Part shown: positions 33,111-41,821 of the stretch, piece by piece
How the letters are laid out: the number at the start of each line of letters is the position of its first letter
How positions within the stretch are numbered: position 1 is the stretch's first letter
DNA from: Pseudomonas sp. W4I3
GTDB lineage: Bacteria; Pseudomonadota; Gammaproteobacteria; Pseudomonadales; Pseudomonadaceae
Direction of reading: 5' to 3'
NCBI RefSeq assembly: GCF_030816195.1
Contig: NZ_JAUSXS010000001.1
Span: forward strand, 4,859,501-4,923,500
Length of the DNA stretch: 64,000 nucleotides
Program-made: the position numbers and the translations under genes
The notes under the pieces: model-generated
Told to the model about the DNA's origin: nothing
Seen by the model: the letters and a program-made list of their open reading frames with translations, nothing else
Database searches by the model: none

Positions 33111-34315
33111 GCCGCCTCCATTTGCGCCTGCACCCGCGCCACCGGCCGTTCACGCACCGGCCAGTTCAGGGCCGCAGCGAGCAGGCTGAGCAGAATTGCC
33201 ACGTGCCAGATCAAGTCGTAGTTACCGGTTCGATCATAGACCACCCCGCCCAACCAGCCACCCAGAAACGAGCCGAGTTGATGGAACAGGAACACAATCC
33301 CACCCAGCATCGAGAGGTTGCGTACGCCGAACAAGGTCGCAACGGTGCCGTTGGTCAGCGGTACGGTGGACAGCCACAAAAAACCCATCGCCATGCCAAA
33401 CAGGTAGGCCGTGACTTCGGTGACCGGCGCCCACAGGAACAACACGATCACCACCGCACGCAACAGGTACAAGCCGGTGAGCAAGCGCGGCTTGGACATG
33501 CGCCCACCCAGCCAGCCGGCGGTGTAAGTCCCGAACACATTGAACAGGCCGATCAGGGCCAGCACGGTGGTGCCTACCGTGGCCGGCAAATGCTGGTCCA
33601 CCAGGTAGGCCGGCAGATGCACACCGATGAACACCACCTGGAAACCGCAGACAAAAAAACCGAAGGCCAGCAGCCAGAACCCGGAGTGCGAGCATGCCTC
33701 CTTCAACGCTTCGCCCAGGGTTTGCTGGCCGACCGTCACCGGCAGTGGCCGATCCTTGAGCATGGCCACCAGCGGCAGGATCAACGCTACCATCAGGCCC
33801 AACGCCAGCAGTGCCGCGGACCAGCCCAGCCAACCGATCAAGCCGAGGGTGCCGGGGACCATGGCGAACTGGCCAAAGGAGCCCGCGGCGCTGGCGATGC
33901 CCATGGCCATGCTGCGTTTTTCCGGGGGTACGGCGCGGCCGACCACACCCAGAATCACCGAAAACGAGGTGCCGGACAGGCCGATACCAATCAGCAATCC
34001 AGCGCTCAACGACAAGGACCACGCCGAGTCCGACATACCCATCAACACCAGACCCACGGCGTATAACACGCCGCCGACGAATACCGCCTTGGTCGCACCG
34101 AAACGGTCGGCCAAGGCCCCGGTGAAGGGCTGTGCCAGGCCCCAGATCAGGTTCTGCAAGGCAATGGCGAAGGCGAACGTCTCACGCCCCCAGCCAAATT
34201 CGCTGCTCATCGGCGCCAGGAACAGGCCAAAGCCGTGCCGCACGCCCAGAGACAACGCCAGGATCAGCGCACTCCCCAACAGAACCCAGCCACTGGTGCG
34301 CCACATCGAGGTCAT
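33107..34315 (-). CDS. Major facilitator superfamily transporter
   Basis: The 402-residue carrier has about 12 hydrophobic helices. Motif-A-like sequences occur between helices 2-3 (GALADRFGATKAVFVGG) and at the equivalent site of the second half (GWLGGRMSKPRLLTG). The substrate is unknown. It has a good ribosome-binding site (GGAGAATAAGAA). It follows the MarR gene and is preceded by a perfect palindrome that also occurs, in variant form, upstream of marR, which suggests control by that regulator. A 39-residue protein is coupled to its 3' end. Confidence 0.9.
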   Translation of the reverse strand: MTSMWRTSGWVLLGSALILALSLGVRHGFGLFLAPMSSEFGWGRETFAFAIALQNLIWGLAQPFTGALADRFGATKAVFVGGVLYAVGLVLMGMSDSAWSLSLSAGLLIGIGLSGTSFSVILGVVGRAVPPEKRSMAMGIASAAGSFGQFAMVPGTLGLIGWLGWSAALLALGLMVALILPLVAMLKDRPLPVTVGQQTLGEALKEACSHSGFWLLAFGFFVCGFQVVFIGVHLPAYLVDQHLPATVGTTVLALIGLFNVFGTYTAGWLGGRMSKPRLLTGLYLLRAVVIVLFLWAPVTEVTAYLFGMAMGFLWLSTVPLTNGTVATLFGVRNLSMLGGIVFLFHQLGSFLGGWLGGVVYDRTGNYDLIWHVAILLSLLAAALNWPVRERPVARVQAQMEAA

Positions 34316-34331
34316 TTCTTATTCTCCGATC

Positions 34332-34347
34332 GCGGGTATGTACCCGC
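34332..34347. promoter_or_regulatory. Palindromic operator upstream of the MFS gene
   Basis: GCGGGTATGTACCCGC is a perfect 7-bp inverted repeat around a TG centre, 16 bases before the MFS start. The variant CCGGGTATATACACGC (reverse strand of 34778-34793) precedes marR. Confidence 0.65.
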
Positions 34348-34369
34348 TTATAGTCGAACAAACCGCCGT

Positions 34370-34774
34370 TCAGGCGAGTTCATCCAGCAAGGCCAACAAG
34401 GTTTCGCGCTTTTCGGCGCCAAGCTTATCAATCAGTTTCTGTTGCGCCGCTTCCCATGCCGGCAAAGCGGCGGTCAAGCGCTGCTCACCTGCCTCGGTCA
34501 TGACCACCAGGCGGTTGCGCAGGTCATCGCCTTCGACCAATTGCACCAGACCCTCACCTTCGAGTACGCGCAGGTTGCGCCCCAGGGTGCTGCGGTCCAG
34601 GCCCATAGCTTCCGCCAGGCTGGAAATGCTCGGCTGATCCAGACGCTGCAGGTTGCAAAGCAAAGAATACTGCGCAACGTTGATCCCGAAGCCGTCGAGG
34701 GCGCCGTCGTAATGCCTGCTGACGCCACGGGCGGCACGTCGCAGGTTGGTGCATAAACATTGGGAGGCAAGCAT
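34370..34774 (-). CDS. MarR-family regulator next to the MFS carrier
   Basis: The 134-residue protein shows the MarR fold: VAQYSLLCNLQRLDQPSISSLAEAMGLDRSTLGRNLRVLEGEGLV, then a wing (EGDDLRNRLVVMTEAGEQRL) and the C-terminal dimerisation helix. It probably represses itself and the MFS gene through the shared palindrome, in the way MarR proteins usually control adjacent efflux carriers. The inducer is unknown. Confidence 0.9.
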   Translation of the reverse strand: MLASQCLCTNLRRAARGVSRHYDGALDGFGINVAQYSLLCNLQRLDQPSISSLAEAMGLDRSTLGRNLRVLEGEGLVQLVEGDDLRNRLVVMTEAGEQRLTAALPAWEAAQQKLIDKLGAEKRETLLALLDELA

Positions 34775-34777
34775 GGA

Positions 34778-34793
34778 GCGTGTATATACCCGG
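34778..34793. promoter_or_regulatory. Palindromic operator upstream of marR
   Basis: GCGTGTATATACCCGG holds the palindrome GTATATAC and matches the reverse of the operator before the MFS gene in 13 of 16 positions. It begins four bases before the ATG of marR, where a bound repressor would block transcription or initiation. Confidence 0.6.
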
Positions 34794-34816
34794 AGTTGAG
34801 GAAATGCAAGAAGGTG

Positions 34817-35546
34817 TTACAGCGCGAGCCCAATCAATACGGCCGCTTCAAGCAGCTCCAGCAGGGCGCCGGCGGTATCGCCCGTGGTGCCACCGAGGCG
34901 GTTGACCATCAGCTGGCGCAATCCGATAAAACACACGGCTGCGAGCAGGACCGCGAGGCCACCACTGAAGCCTGCGATGAGGATGCAGGCCAACCCACTG
35001 AGAATCAGCACCTGCTGGCCGACAATCCTGGGTAAATGATCCGACAGCGCCTGGCCTAATCCACCCGCACGCACATAGCGCGTGGTGAGAAACAGCGCCA
35101 ACATCGAAGCGCGACCGATCAACGGCGCAAGAATCAGCGCAGCGCCATTGTGCTGCTCGATCAGGGCCACCAGCGCGGTGAACTTGAGCAACAACACCAG
35201 GCCCAGGGTGACCACGGCGATGGGCCCGCTGCGGGGGTCCTTCATGATGGTGAGGGTGCGTTCCCGGTCGCCAAAGCCACCCAGCCAGGCGTCGGCGCTG
35301 TCCGCCAGCCCGTCTAGGTGCAGGCCACCGCTGAGCAGCACCCAGGCGGTCAATAGCAGCGCGGCGTGCAGCAACAATGGCGTGCCAGTTAACAGGGCGT
35401 TCAGGCCCCACAGGAGCAGGCCAAACAGCAAGCCCACCACGGGGTAAAACAGCAGCGAACGCCCCAGCTCTCTGCGGTTGCGGCATATCAGGCAGGCGAA
35501 TCGGCAGGCTGCTTAGAAACTGCAGGGCGATCCAGAATGGCAGCAT
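34817..35546 (-). pseudogene. cobS: Adenosylcobinamide-GDP ribazoletransferase CobS, frameshifted
   Basis: CobS joins adenosylcobinamide-GDP with alpha-ribazole in the inner membrane, the last step of cobalamin assembly. The first frame (ATG at 35546, MLPFWIALQFLSSLPIRLP) continues in the second frame as GRSLLFYPVVGLLFGLLLWG, with GGLHLDGLADSADAWLGGFGD intact and several hydrophobic helices. The break lies near 35470-35476, where the coding strand reads CCGCAGAGAGCTGGGG. One base too many, or one missing AG of an (AG) run, breaks the frame; adding AG gives PQPQRELGRSLLFYP, the family sequence. It may be a sequencing error, a real mutation or a slippage site. It starts three bases after cobC. 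Confidence 0.8.
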
Positions 35547-35548
35547 GT

Positions 35549-36124
35549 TCAAGCCCCTTCCTTCAGGGTGCCATCACTCGCCACCTGCAGGCTGAACAGC
35601 CCACCGTGGCCGACTTCGACATTCAGCAAATGTTCACGAGGCAAACCCCGCGCGCGCGCCAACAGCAGCCGCATCACGCCACCGTGGCTGATCAACAGCA
35701 CGCGCTCGCCGGCATGGGCCTGCTGCAGGCGTGCGATTGCGCCAAACACCCGTTCGGAAAATGCGCTCACCGGCTCGCCTTCTGGCGGCGTAAAACCGTA
35801 GGGGTCGGCCCAGAACAAGCCCAGGGCTTCGGCGTCGGTTTCCATCAGCGCCGCCGCGCTCTGCCCTTCCCAGGCGCCGAAGTGCAGCTCTTGCAGGTCT
35901 TTTTCCAGGCTGACAGGAAGGTTGAGACGTTCGCCCAATTCCTGGGCAAAACGCGCACAGCGTTGCAAGGGTGAACTGATCAGCCGGTCCCACGGCCCCT
36001 GCCCCAATACGGCGGCGCGCATCTGCTCCCAGCCCTTGGCCGTCAACGCATCGTCCAGGCTGCCGCGCAGCCCGCCGCCCAGTTCGGTTTCACCGTGGCG
36101 CAGCAGGTCCAGGTGCAAGGTCAT
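35549..36124 (-). CDS. cobC: Alpha-ribazole phosphatase CobC
   Basis: The 191-residue histidine-phosphatase-superfamily enzyme shows the RHG motif with catalytic His at LLRHGETELGGGLRG and the second His in LLISHGGVMR. It removes the phosphate of alpha-ribazole-5'-P or of adenosylcobalamin-5'-P. The start ATG overlaps the cobT stop (ATGA), and cobS follows three bases after the stop. In Pseudomonas naming, cobC has also been used for the threonine-phosphate decarboxylase; here it means the phosphatase. Confidence 0.9.
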   Translation of the reverse strand: MTLHLDLLRHGETELGGGLRGSLDDALTAKGWEQMRAAVLGQGPWDRLISSPLQRCARFAQELGERLNLPVSLEKDLQELHFGAWEGQSAAALMETDAEALGLFWADPYGFTPPEGEPVSAFSERVFGAIARLQQAHAGERVLLISHGGVMRLLLARARGLPREHLLNVEVGHGGLFSLQVASDGTLKEGA

Positions 36125-37176
36125 GCGGGGCGATCCGCCACGGCGGCTTCGGCAAACGTCGCCATCTGCCCGTGCAACGCGCAGGCCAGGCGCAACAACG
36201 GCACCGCCAACGCCGCGCCACTGCCTTCGCCCAGACGCAGGCCCAGGTCCAGCAGCGGCTGTACATCGAGACTGTGTAGCACGTGGCGATGGCCCGGCTC
36301 GGCGCCCCGGTGGCCGAACACCAGCCAGTCGCGGCATGCCGGGTTCAAGCGCGTGGCAACCAGCGCGGCGACGCTACAGATAAACCCGTCCACCAGCACC
36401 ACGATGCCTTCCTGGGCGCAGGCCAGGTAGGCGCCGACCAGCGCGGCAATTTCAAAGCCACCCAGGTTGAACAGCGTCTGCAACGCATCGCCGCGCTGGG
36501 CCGCGTGCAAGGCCAGGGCGCGCTCGATGACCGCTACCTTGTGACTGACGCCCTGGGCATTCAACCCGGTGCCGGGGCCGGTCATCTCACTCACCGGGCA
36601 ATCGAGCAGCGCACACGCCAGCGCACTGGCGGCGGTGGTGTTGCCGATGCCCATTTCGCCACCAATCAACAGCTGGGCGCCGCCTTGCTGAGCGCGACGT
36701 ACGCTGTCTCGCCCGGCGTGCAGGGCCTGGCGACCCTGAGCCTGGGTCATCGCCGGGCCGTCGACAAAATTGGCGGTGCCCGCGCCGATATTCAGGTGGC
36801 GCACGCCGGGCAAGTCCAGGGAGGGCGTCACCGTGCCGAGGTCGACCACTTCCAACTGCGCACCCAGTTGCCGCGCCAATACGCTGATGGCCGCGCCGCC
36901 GGTGACAAAGTTGTGCAGCATCTGCCCGGTCACGGCCTGGGGAAACGCCGACACGCCTTCGGCGACCACGCCATGGTCGCCGGCAAAAATCGCGATCCAC
37001 ACCTGTTCCACCGACGGCTTGACCTGCCCCTGTAAACCGGCCAGCTGCACCGCCAGCGCTTCCAACTGGCCGAGCGAACCGGCCGGCTTGGTCAACTGCT
37101 GCTGACGCATCAGCGCCTGTTCTCGCGCAGCGCCGTCGACGGCCTTGCAGGGGTCGAGCCACCAGGAATCCGTCAT
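36121..37176 (-). CDS. cobT: Nicotinate-nucleotide:dimethylbenzimidazole phosphoribosyltransferase CobT
   Basis: The 351-residue enzyme transfers phosphoribose from nicotinate mononucleotide to 5,6-dimethylbenzimidazole to give alpha-ribazole phosphate. Typical motifs are GDHGVVAEGVSAFPQAVT, LHNFVTGGAAISVLARQ and GGEMGIGNTTAASAL. The ATG at 37176 opens MTDSWWLDPCKAVDG and overlaps the cobU stop by four bases. Confidence 0.95.
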   Translation of the reverse strand: MTDSWWLDPCKAVDGAAREQALMRQQQLTKPAGSLGQLEALAVQLAGLQGQVKPSVEQVWIAIFAGDHGVVAEGVSAFPQAVTGQMLHNFVTGGAAISVLARQLGAQLEVVDLGTVTPSLDLPGVRHLNIGAGTANFVDGPAMTQAQGRQALHAGRDSVRRAQQGGAQLLIGGEMGIGNTTAASALACALLDCPVSEMTGPGTGLNAQGVSHKVAVIERALALHAAQRGDALQTLFNLGGFEIAALVGAYLACAQEGIVVLVDGFICSVAALVATRLNPACRDWLVFGHRGAEPGHRHVLHSLDVQPLLDLGLRLGEGSGAALAVPLLRLACALHGQMATFAEAAVADRPA

Positions 37177-37694
37177 AACGCAGTACCTTTCAAAGTCAGG
37201 GGCAGGCCGGCGACCGTCAGCACCACACGCTGACACCGCTCGGCCAAGGCTTGATGCAGCCAACCGGCTTCATCCACATAACGGCGAGTCAATTCGCCCA
37301 GCGGCACGACACCGAGTCCGGTCTCGTTGCTGACAAAAATGATCTGCCCCGGCAATGCCGCCAGGGTTTCCAGCAATTGGTCGCGCTCGAAGGCAAGGCG
37401 CTCGGGGTCTTCCAGCATCAGCAAGTTGGTCAGCCACAGGGTCAGGCAGTCCACCAGCAGGCAACGCTCGGCGGCGGCGTTTTCGCGCAACACCCGCGCC
37501 AGCTCGATGGGCTCTTCGATCAGGCCCCAGTGCTCGGGACGACGCTCCCGATGCAGGGCAACGCGCTGGTTCATCTCACCGTCCAGCGGCTGGCTGGTGG
37601 CGATATACATCACCGGCAGCCCGCTGTTGCCAGCGAGTTTTTCAGCGAGGCGACTTTTGCCCGAACGAGCGCCGCCAAGAATCAATTGATGCAT
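37173..37694 (-). CDS. cobU: Adenosylcobinamide kinase / guanylyltransferase CobU (CobP)
   Basis: The 173-residue bifunctional enzyme phosphorylates adenosylcobinamide and adds GMP. The P-loop GGARSGKSRLAEKL (about 7-20) is at the N-terminus. RHRERRPEHWGLIEEP-like and DCLTLWLTNLL segments match the family. A REPIN of about 70 bases separates it from cobQ; it otherwise overlaps cobT. Confidence 0.95.
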   Translation of the reverse strand: MHQLILGGARSGKSRLAEKLAGNSGLPVMYIATSQPLDGEMNQRVALHRERRPEHWGLIEEPIELARVLRENAAAERCLLVDCLTLWLTNLLMLEDPERLAFERDQLLETLAALPGQIIFVSNETGLGVVPLGELTRRYVDEAGWLHQALAERCQRVVLTVAGLPLTLKGTAL

Positions 37695-37745
37695 GAGCCA
37701 CTACCTTTTTCATTCAGCCGAAAGCGTGCGCCTGGGACCGTCCAT

Positions 37746-37814
37746 TGTGGGAGGGGGCTTCAGACAGTGATGCATCGGCTGATACGCCGTCATCGGGGGC
37801 AAGCCCCCTTCCAC
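37746..37814. repeat. Degraded REPIN between cobQ and cobU
   Basis: TGTGGGAGGGGGCTT (37746-37760) and the opposite arm CATCGGGGGCAAGCCCCCTT (from 37790) form the two REP heads. The first arm has lost its GCCCCCGA half. It lies in the only real gap of the cobalamin operon. Confidence 0.75.
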
Positions 37815-37835
37815 ATGTGTATCGTTTACAGGCCG

Positions 37836-39287
37836 TCAGATCCCGCACAAACGACGCAACAAGTCCGTGTCCAGATGGTTTTCCACCATGTCCGCCAAGC
37901 GCTCGATATCGCGTTCACGCAGAGCGTGATAATCGACTTCCTGCACGTTCTGCAAACCCGCCCAGCGCAGCAAGGCACTGCACGCCGCCGGGGTTTCGAA
38001 CAGCCCGTGCAGGTAGGTGCCGAGGATTTGCCCGTCGGCACTCTGCGCCCCATCACTGCGCCCATCATCGAGCAGCACGGCGGCCTTCGACAGCGCTTGG
38101 CCGGTTGTCACCCCGGCATGAATCTCATACCCGCTGACCTCGGCGTTCTCCAGCAACAAACGTCCGCGTACGTTACGCAACTGCTTCTCTTGCTCAAGCG
38201 TCGTACTGAACGCCAGCAGCCCCAAGCCGTCGCTGGAGCCAACAGGCCCTTCCAGACCGAGCGGGTCGTGCACCTGCTCGCCGAGCATCTGCAAGCCGCC
38301 ACAGATCCCCAGCACCTTGCCGCCGTAACGCAAATGCCGCGCCACGGCGCTATCCCAGCCATTGGCGCGCAAATAGGTCAGATCGCTGCGCACGCTTTTC
38401 GAGCCGGGCAGGATGATCAGGTCGGCGGCAGGGATCGGCTGACCGGGTCCGACGAATTGCAGATCCACCTGCGGATGCAGGCGCAGCGGGTCGAAATCCG
38501 TGTGATTGCTGATGCGCGGCAGCACCGGCACCACCACTTTGAGCACCTGGGCAGCCTTGTCGATCTGGCGCTGGTCGATACCGTCTTCGGCCTCCAAGTG
38601 CAGGTCCATCACATAGGGCAATACCCCCACCACCGGCTTGCCGGTGCGCGCTTGCAGCCAATCCAGCCCCGGCTGCAGCAGCGCGATATCACCGCGAAAC
38701 CGGTTGATGATAAAACCCTGGACCCGTGCCTGTTCGCTGGGGGACAACAATTCCAGCGTGCCGACCAGATGGGCGAACACCCCGCCGCGATTGATATCGG
38801 CGATCAACAGCACCGGGCAATCCACCGCTTCGGCGAAGCCCATGTTGGCGATGTCATTGGCACGCAGGTTGATTTCGGCCGGCGAGCCCGCGCCTTCGAC
38901 CATGACCACTCCATAGGCCTGGCTCAAACGTGCGTGGGAAGCCAGCACCGCCTGCATGGCGATGGCTTTGTAATCGTGATAGGCCACCGCGTTCATGCTG
39001 GTTACGGCGCGGCCATGGATAATCACTTGGGAGCCGGTGTCACTGTTGGGCTTGAGCAACACCGGGTTCATGTCGGTGTGCGGCGCCAGGTTGGCGGCCT
39101 GCGCCTGCACCGCCTGGGCGCGGCCGATTTCGCCGCCTTCGGCGGTCACCGCGCTATTGAGCGCCATGTTCTGTGGTTTGAACGGCGCCACCGCGACGCC
39201 CTGGCGCACCAACCAGCGACACAGCGCGGTCACCAACGTACTTTTGCCGGCATCGGAGGTGGTGCCCTGCACCATCAGCGTACTCAT
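37836..39287 (-). CDS. cobQ: Adenosylcobyric acid synthase CobQ
   Basis: The 483-residue ATP-dependent amidase adds four amides to the corrin ring using glutamine. The N-terminal synthetase has the P-loop GTTSDAGKSTLVTALCR. The C-terminal glutamine amidotransferase domain shows the nucleophilic Cys in ILGICGGLQMLG. The ATG overlaps the stop of the upstream aminotransferase gene by four bases. Confidence 0.95.
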   Translation of the reverse strand: MSTLMVQGTTSDAGKSTLVTALCRWLVRQGVAVAPFKPQNMALNSAVTAEGGEIGRAQAVQAQAANLAPHTDMNPVLLKPNSDTGSQVIIHGRAVTSMNAVAYHDYKAIAMQAVLASHARLSQAYGVVMVEGAGSPAEINLRANDIANMGFAEAVDCPVLLIADINRGGVFAHLVGTLELLSPSEQARVQGFIINRFRGDIALLQPGLDWLQARTGKPVVGVLPYVMDLHLEAEDGIDQRQIDKAAQVLKVVVPVLPRISNHTDFDPLRLHPQVDLQFVGPGQPIPAADLIILPGSKSVRSDLTYLRANGWDSAVARHLRYGGKVLGICGGLQMLGEQVHDPLGLEGPVGSSDGLGLLAFSTTLEQEKQLRNVRGRLLLENAEVSGYEIHAGVTTGQALSKAAVLLDDGRSDGAQSADGQILGTYLHGLFETPAACSALLRWAGLQNVQEVDYHALRERDIERLADMVENHLDTDLLRRLCGI

Positions 39288-40273
39288 GTGGCTTCCTTGT
39301 AAGCGGCCAGCGCCGTCTCCAGACGTTGCCAGTCGGCCTCGCTGTCGGGCAGGCCGAAACGCACGCTGCTGTCATGCACGAACAGGCGCAGCAGAATGCC
39401 GCGCTGGGCCATGAACTCGTGCAGGCGTTCGGCGTGGGGAGTGATCAACCACTGGAACAAGGCGCAGCCACCCTGGGGTTGAAAGCCCTGGCGCTCAAGC
39501 AGGTCGAACAGGCGCTGGCCGGCGTCGATGCACCGCGTGCGCTGGCGGGTGTGCCCGGCGCTGTCGCGCAGGCATTGCTGGCCAATTACCCGTGTCGGCC
39601 CGCTGACCGCCCATGGCCCGACCTGGTCGGCGAGCAATTTGAGCAGCTTGCGTTCGGCCAGCACGAAACCCAGGCGCACGCCGGCCAGCCCGAAAAACTT
39701 GCCGAACGAACGCAATACGATCAAGCCGACATGATGAGTGTGGCCGGCCAGGCTCAGGTGCGGGGTGACGTCCATGAAGGCTTCGTCCACCACCAGCCAG
39801 CCGCCGCGCTGGGCCAACCGCGCGTGCCAGTCGAGCAGGCGCTCCGGGGCCAGGCTCAAGCCGGTGGGGTTGTTGGGGTTGACCACCACTAGCACGTCGA
39901 GGGCGTCGAGAAAGAAGTCGACCTCCTGCTCCTGCACCTCGCGCACCACATAACCGGCGCGGCGCCAGGCTTCGGCGTGTTCGGCATAGCACGGCGACAG
40001 CACGCCGACCTTGCCGGAACGGCGCAGGCGCGGCAGCAACTGGATGGCGGCCTGGGAACCCGGCACCGGCAACACCTGAGCGGCGCCGTAGTAGTCGGCG
40101 GCGGCTTTTTCCAGGCCGTCATCGGCTTCGGGCAAGCGGGCCCAGGCGCGCAAGGGAATGTCAGGGATCGGCCACGGCCATGGCGCCAGGCCAGTGGACA
40201 AATCCAGCCAATCGGCTTCGGCGATCCCGTATTCAATCGCGGCCTTGCGCAAGCGTCCACCGTGTTCAAGCAT
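39284..40273 (-). CDS. cobD: Threonine-phosphate decarboxylase CobD
   Basis: The 329-residue class I PLP enzyme makes aminopropanol phosphate for cobalamin. It starts MLEHGGRLRKAAIEYGIAEADWLDLSTGLAPWPWP, a family signature, and the PLP lysine lies in VLRSFGKFFGLAGVRLGF. It overlaps the cbiB stop by eight bases and the cobQ start by four. Older Pseudomonas annotation calls this gene cobC. Confidence 0.92.
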   Translation of the reverse strand: MLEHGGRLRKAAIEYGIAEADWLDLSTGLAPWPWPIPDIPLRAWARLPEADDGLEKAAADYYGAAQVLPVPGSQAAIQLLPRLRRSGKVGVLSPCYAEHAEAWRRAGYVVREVQEQEVDFFLDALDVLVVVNPNNPTGLSLAPERLLDWHARLAQRGGWLVVDEAFMDVTPHLSLAGHTHHVGLIVLRSFGKFFGLAGVRLGFVLAERKLLKLLADQVGPWAVSGPTRVIGQQCLRDSAGHTRQRTRCIDAGQRLFDLLERQGFQPQGGCALFQWLITPHAERLHEFMAQRGILLRLFVHDSSVRFGLPDSEADWQRLETALAAYKEAT

Positions 40274-41174
40274 AAAATTGCGCCCCCGCGCACAGGATCA
40301 GCAGCCACAGCCAGACGCCGCGTTGCACCAGTTGCCAGCCTCGGTCGATGGCGTCAGCGTCGGCCGGCGGACCTTCGCCCAGCTGTGGACGCTGATGCAG
40401 CTCGCCGTGATAAATCGCCGCGCCGCCCAGCTCGACACCCAACGCACCGGCGCCAGCGGCCATTACCGGGCCAGCGTTGGGGCTGTCCCAGGTCGGGCCC
40501 TGGCTGCGCCAGCATTTGAGCGCCAGGCGCGTCTTGCCCAGCAACGCGTAGGTCAAAGCCACCAGGCGTGCGGGAATATAGTTCAGCCCATCGTCGATCT
40601 TCGCCGCCGCCCAGCCGAAGCGTTCAAAGCGCTCGTTGCGATAGCCCCACATGGCGTCCAGGGTGTTGCTCAGGCGATAGAGCACCACGCCCGGCACGCC
40701 GGCGACCACGAACCAGAACAGCGCGGCGAACACGGCGTCGCTGCCGTTTTCCAGCACCGACTCGGTGGCAGCGCGGGCCACTTCGGTGCGGTCCAGTTCG
40801 CTGGTCTGGCGGCTGACCAGATAGCTCACGCGTTTGCGCGCTTCGTCCAGGTCATCACTGCGCAAGGCCTGGGCGACCGGAATCACATGCTCTCCCAGGC
40901 TGCGCATGCCCAGGGCGCAGTACAACGCCAGGATCTCCAGTACCCAGCCGATGTAAGGGGCCCAGGACAGTGCGGTCGCCAACAGGGTCAGCGGCACCAC
41001 CGCGATAAACCACGCGGTCACGCCATGGCTGCGCCAGCCACGGCCTCCGGTATTGAAACGTTGCTCGATGCGCCCGGCAAAATTGCCGAACGCCACCAGC
41101 GGATGCCAGCGCCTGGGTTCGCCCAGCAGCGCATCCAGCGCGACTGCGGCGACACACAGCAAGGCCACACTCAT
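40266..41174 (-). CDS. cbiB: Adenosylcobinamide-phosphate synthase CbiB
   Basis: The 302-residue inner-membrane enzyme attaches the aminopropanol arm to adenosylcobyric acid. Signatures are ALDALLGEPRRWHPLVAFG, SDAVFAALFWFVVAGVPGVVLYRLSNTLDAMWGY and LPARLVALTYAL-like segments; several hydrophobic helices are present. The ATG at 41174 is chosen; an upstream GTG would add five residues. Its start overlaps bluB by four bases (ATGA). Confidence 0.94.
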   Translation of the reverse strand: MSVALLCVAAVALDALLGEPRRWHPLVAFGNFAGRIEQRFNTGGRGWRSHGVTAWFIAVVPLTLLATALSWAPYIGWVLEILALYCALGMRSLGEHVIPVAQALRSDDLDEARKRVSYLVSRQTSELDRTEVARAATESVLENGSDAVFAALFWFVVAGVPGVVLYRLSNTLDAMWGYRNERFERFGWAAAKIDDGLNYIPARLVALTYALLGKTRLALKCWRSQGPTWDSPNAGPVMAAGAGALGVELGGAAIYHGELHQRPQLGEGPPADADAIDRGWQLVQRGVWLWLLILCAGAQFYA

Positions 41175-41821
41175 TGACTCACTCCCCACAGGTTTTCATA
41201 CAACATGTCACTTAATGGCCGAGGCTCGGTCCAGCCTTCGAGTTGCAACATCGGTGCCGGATAGAACTCGGCAACCGGCCCCAGGCACAGCACCGCCAGC
41301 GGTTTGGCACCCGCCGGCAAACCCAGCAGGTTGGCCAGGGCCTGGGGTTCGAACAGCGAAACCCAGCCCATGCCCAACCCCTCGACGCGGGCCGCCAGCC
41401 ACAGGTTCTGAATCGCGCAGGACAAGGAAGCCATGTCCATTTCCGGCAACGTACGACGGCCGAAGATATGCCGCTCGCGATCATCCATCAGGGCTGCTAC
41501 CAGCACTTCAGCGCAATCGTGGATGCCTTCGACCTTGAGCTTCATGAACTCATCGGAGCGCTCGCCCAGGGCTTGCGCGGTACGTATGCGCTCTTCTTCC
41601 ACCAGTTGTTGAATCCGGCCCCTTAATTGACGGTCGCTGATGCGGATAAAACGCCACGGCTGCATCAAGCCGACGCTCGGCGCCTGGTGGGCGGCCTGGA
41701 GCAGGCGCTGCAATAATTCAGGCGCGACGGTGCCGCCGGTGAAGTGGCGCATGTCGCGGCGTTCGGCGATGGCGCGGTAGACGGCCTGGCGGTCGGCCTC
41801 GGGGAAGGCGTTGTCGGTCAT
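41171..41821 (-). CDS. bluB: 5,6-Dimethylbenzimidazole synthase BluB
   Basis: The 216-residue nitroreductase-fold enzyme cuts reduced FMN to 5,6-dimethylbenzimidazole, the lower ligand of cobalamin. The signature AERRDMRHFTGG and the segment APSVGLMQPWRFIRI are present. The ATG overlaps the cobB stop (ATGA), but the upstream bases belong to a REPIN, so no ordinary ribosome-binding site is seen and translation probably depends on coupling. Confidence 0.93.
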   Translation of the reverse strand: MTDNAFPEADRQAVYRAIAERRDMRHFTGGTVAPELLQRLLQAAHQAPSVGLMQPWRFIRISDRQLRGRIQQLVEEERIRTAQALGERSDEFMKLKVEGIHDCAEVLVAALMDDRERHIFGRRTLPEMDMASLSCAIQNLWLAARVEGLGMGWVSLFEPQALANLLGLPAGAKPLAVLCLGPVAEFYPAPMLQLEGWTEPRPLSDMLYENLWGVSQ

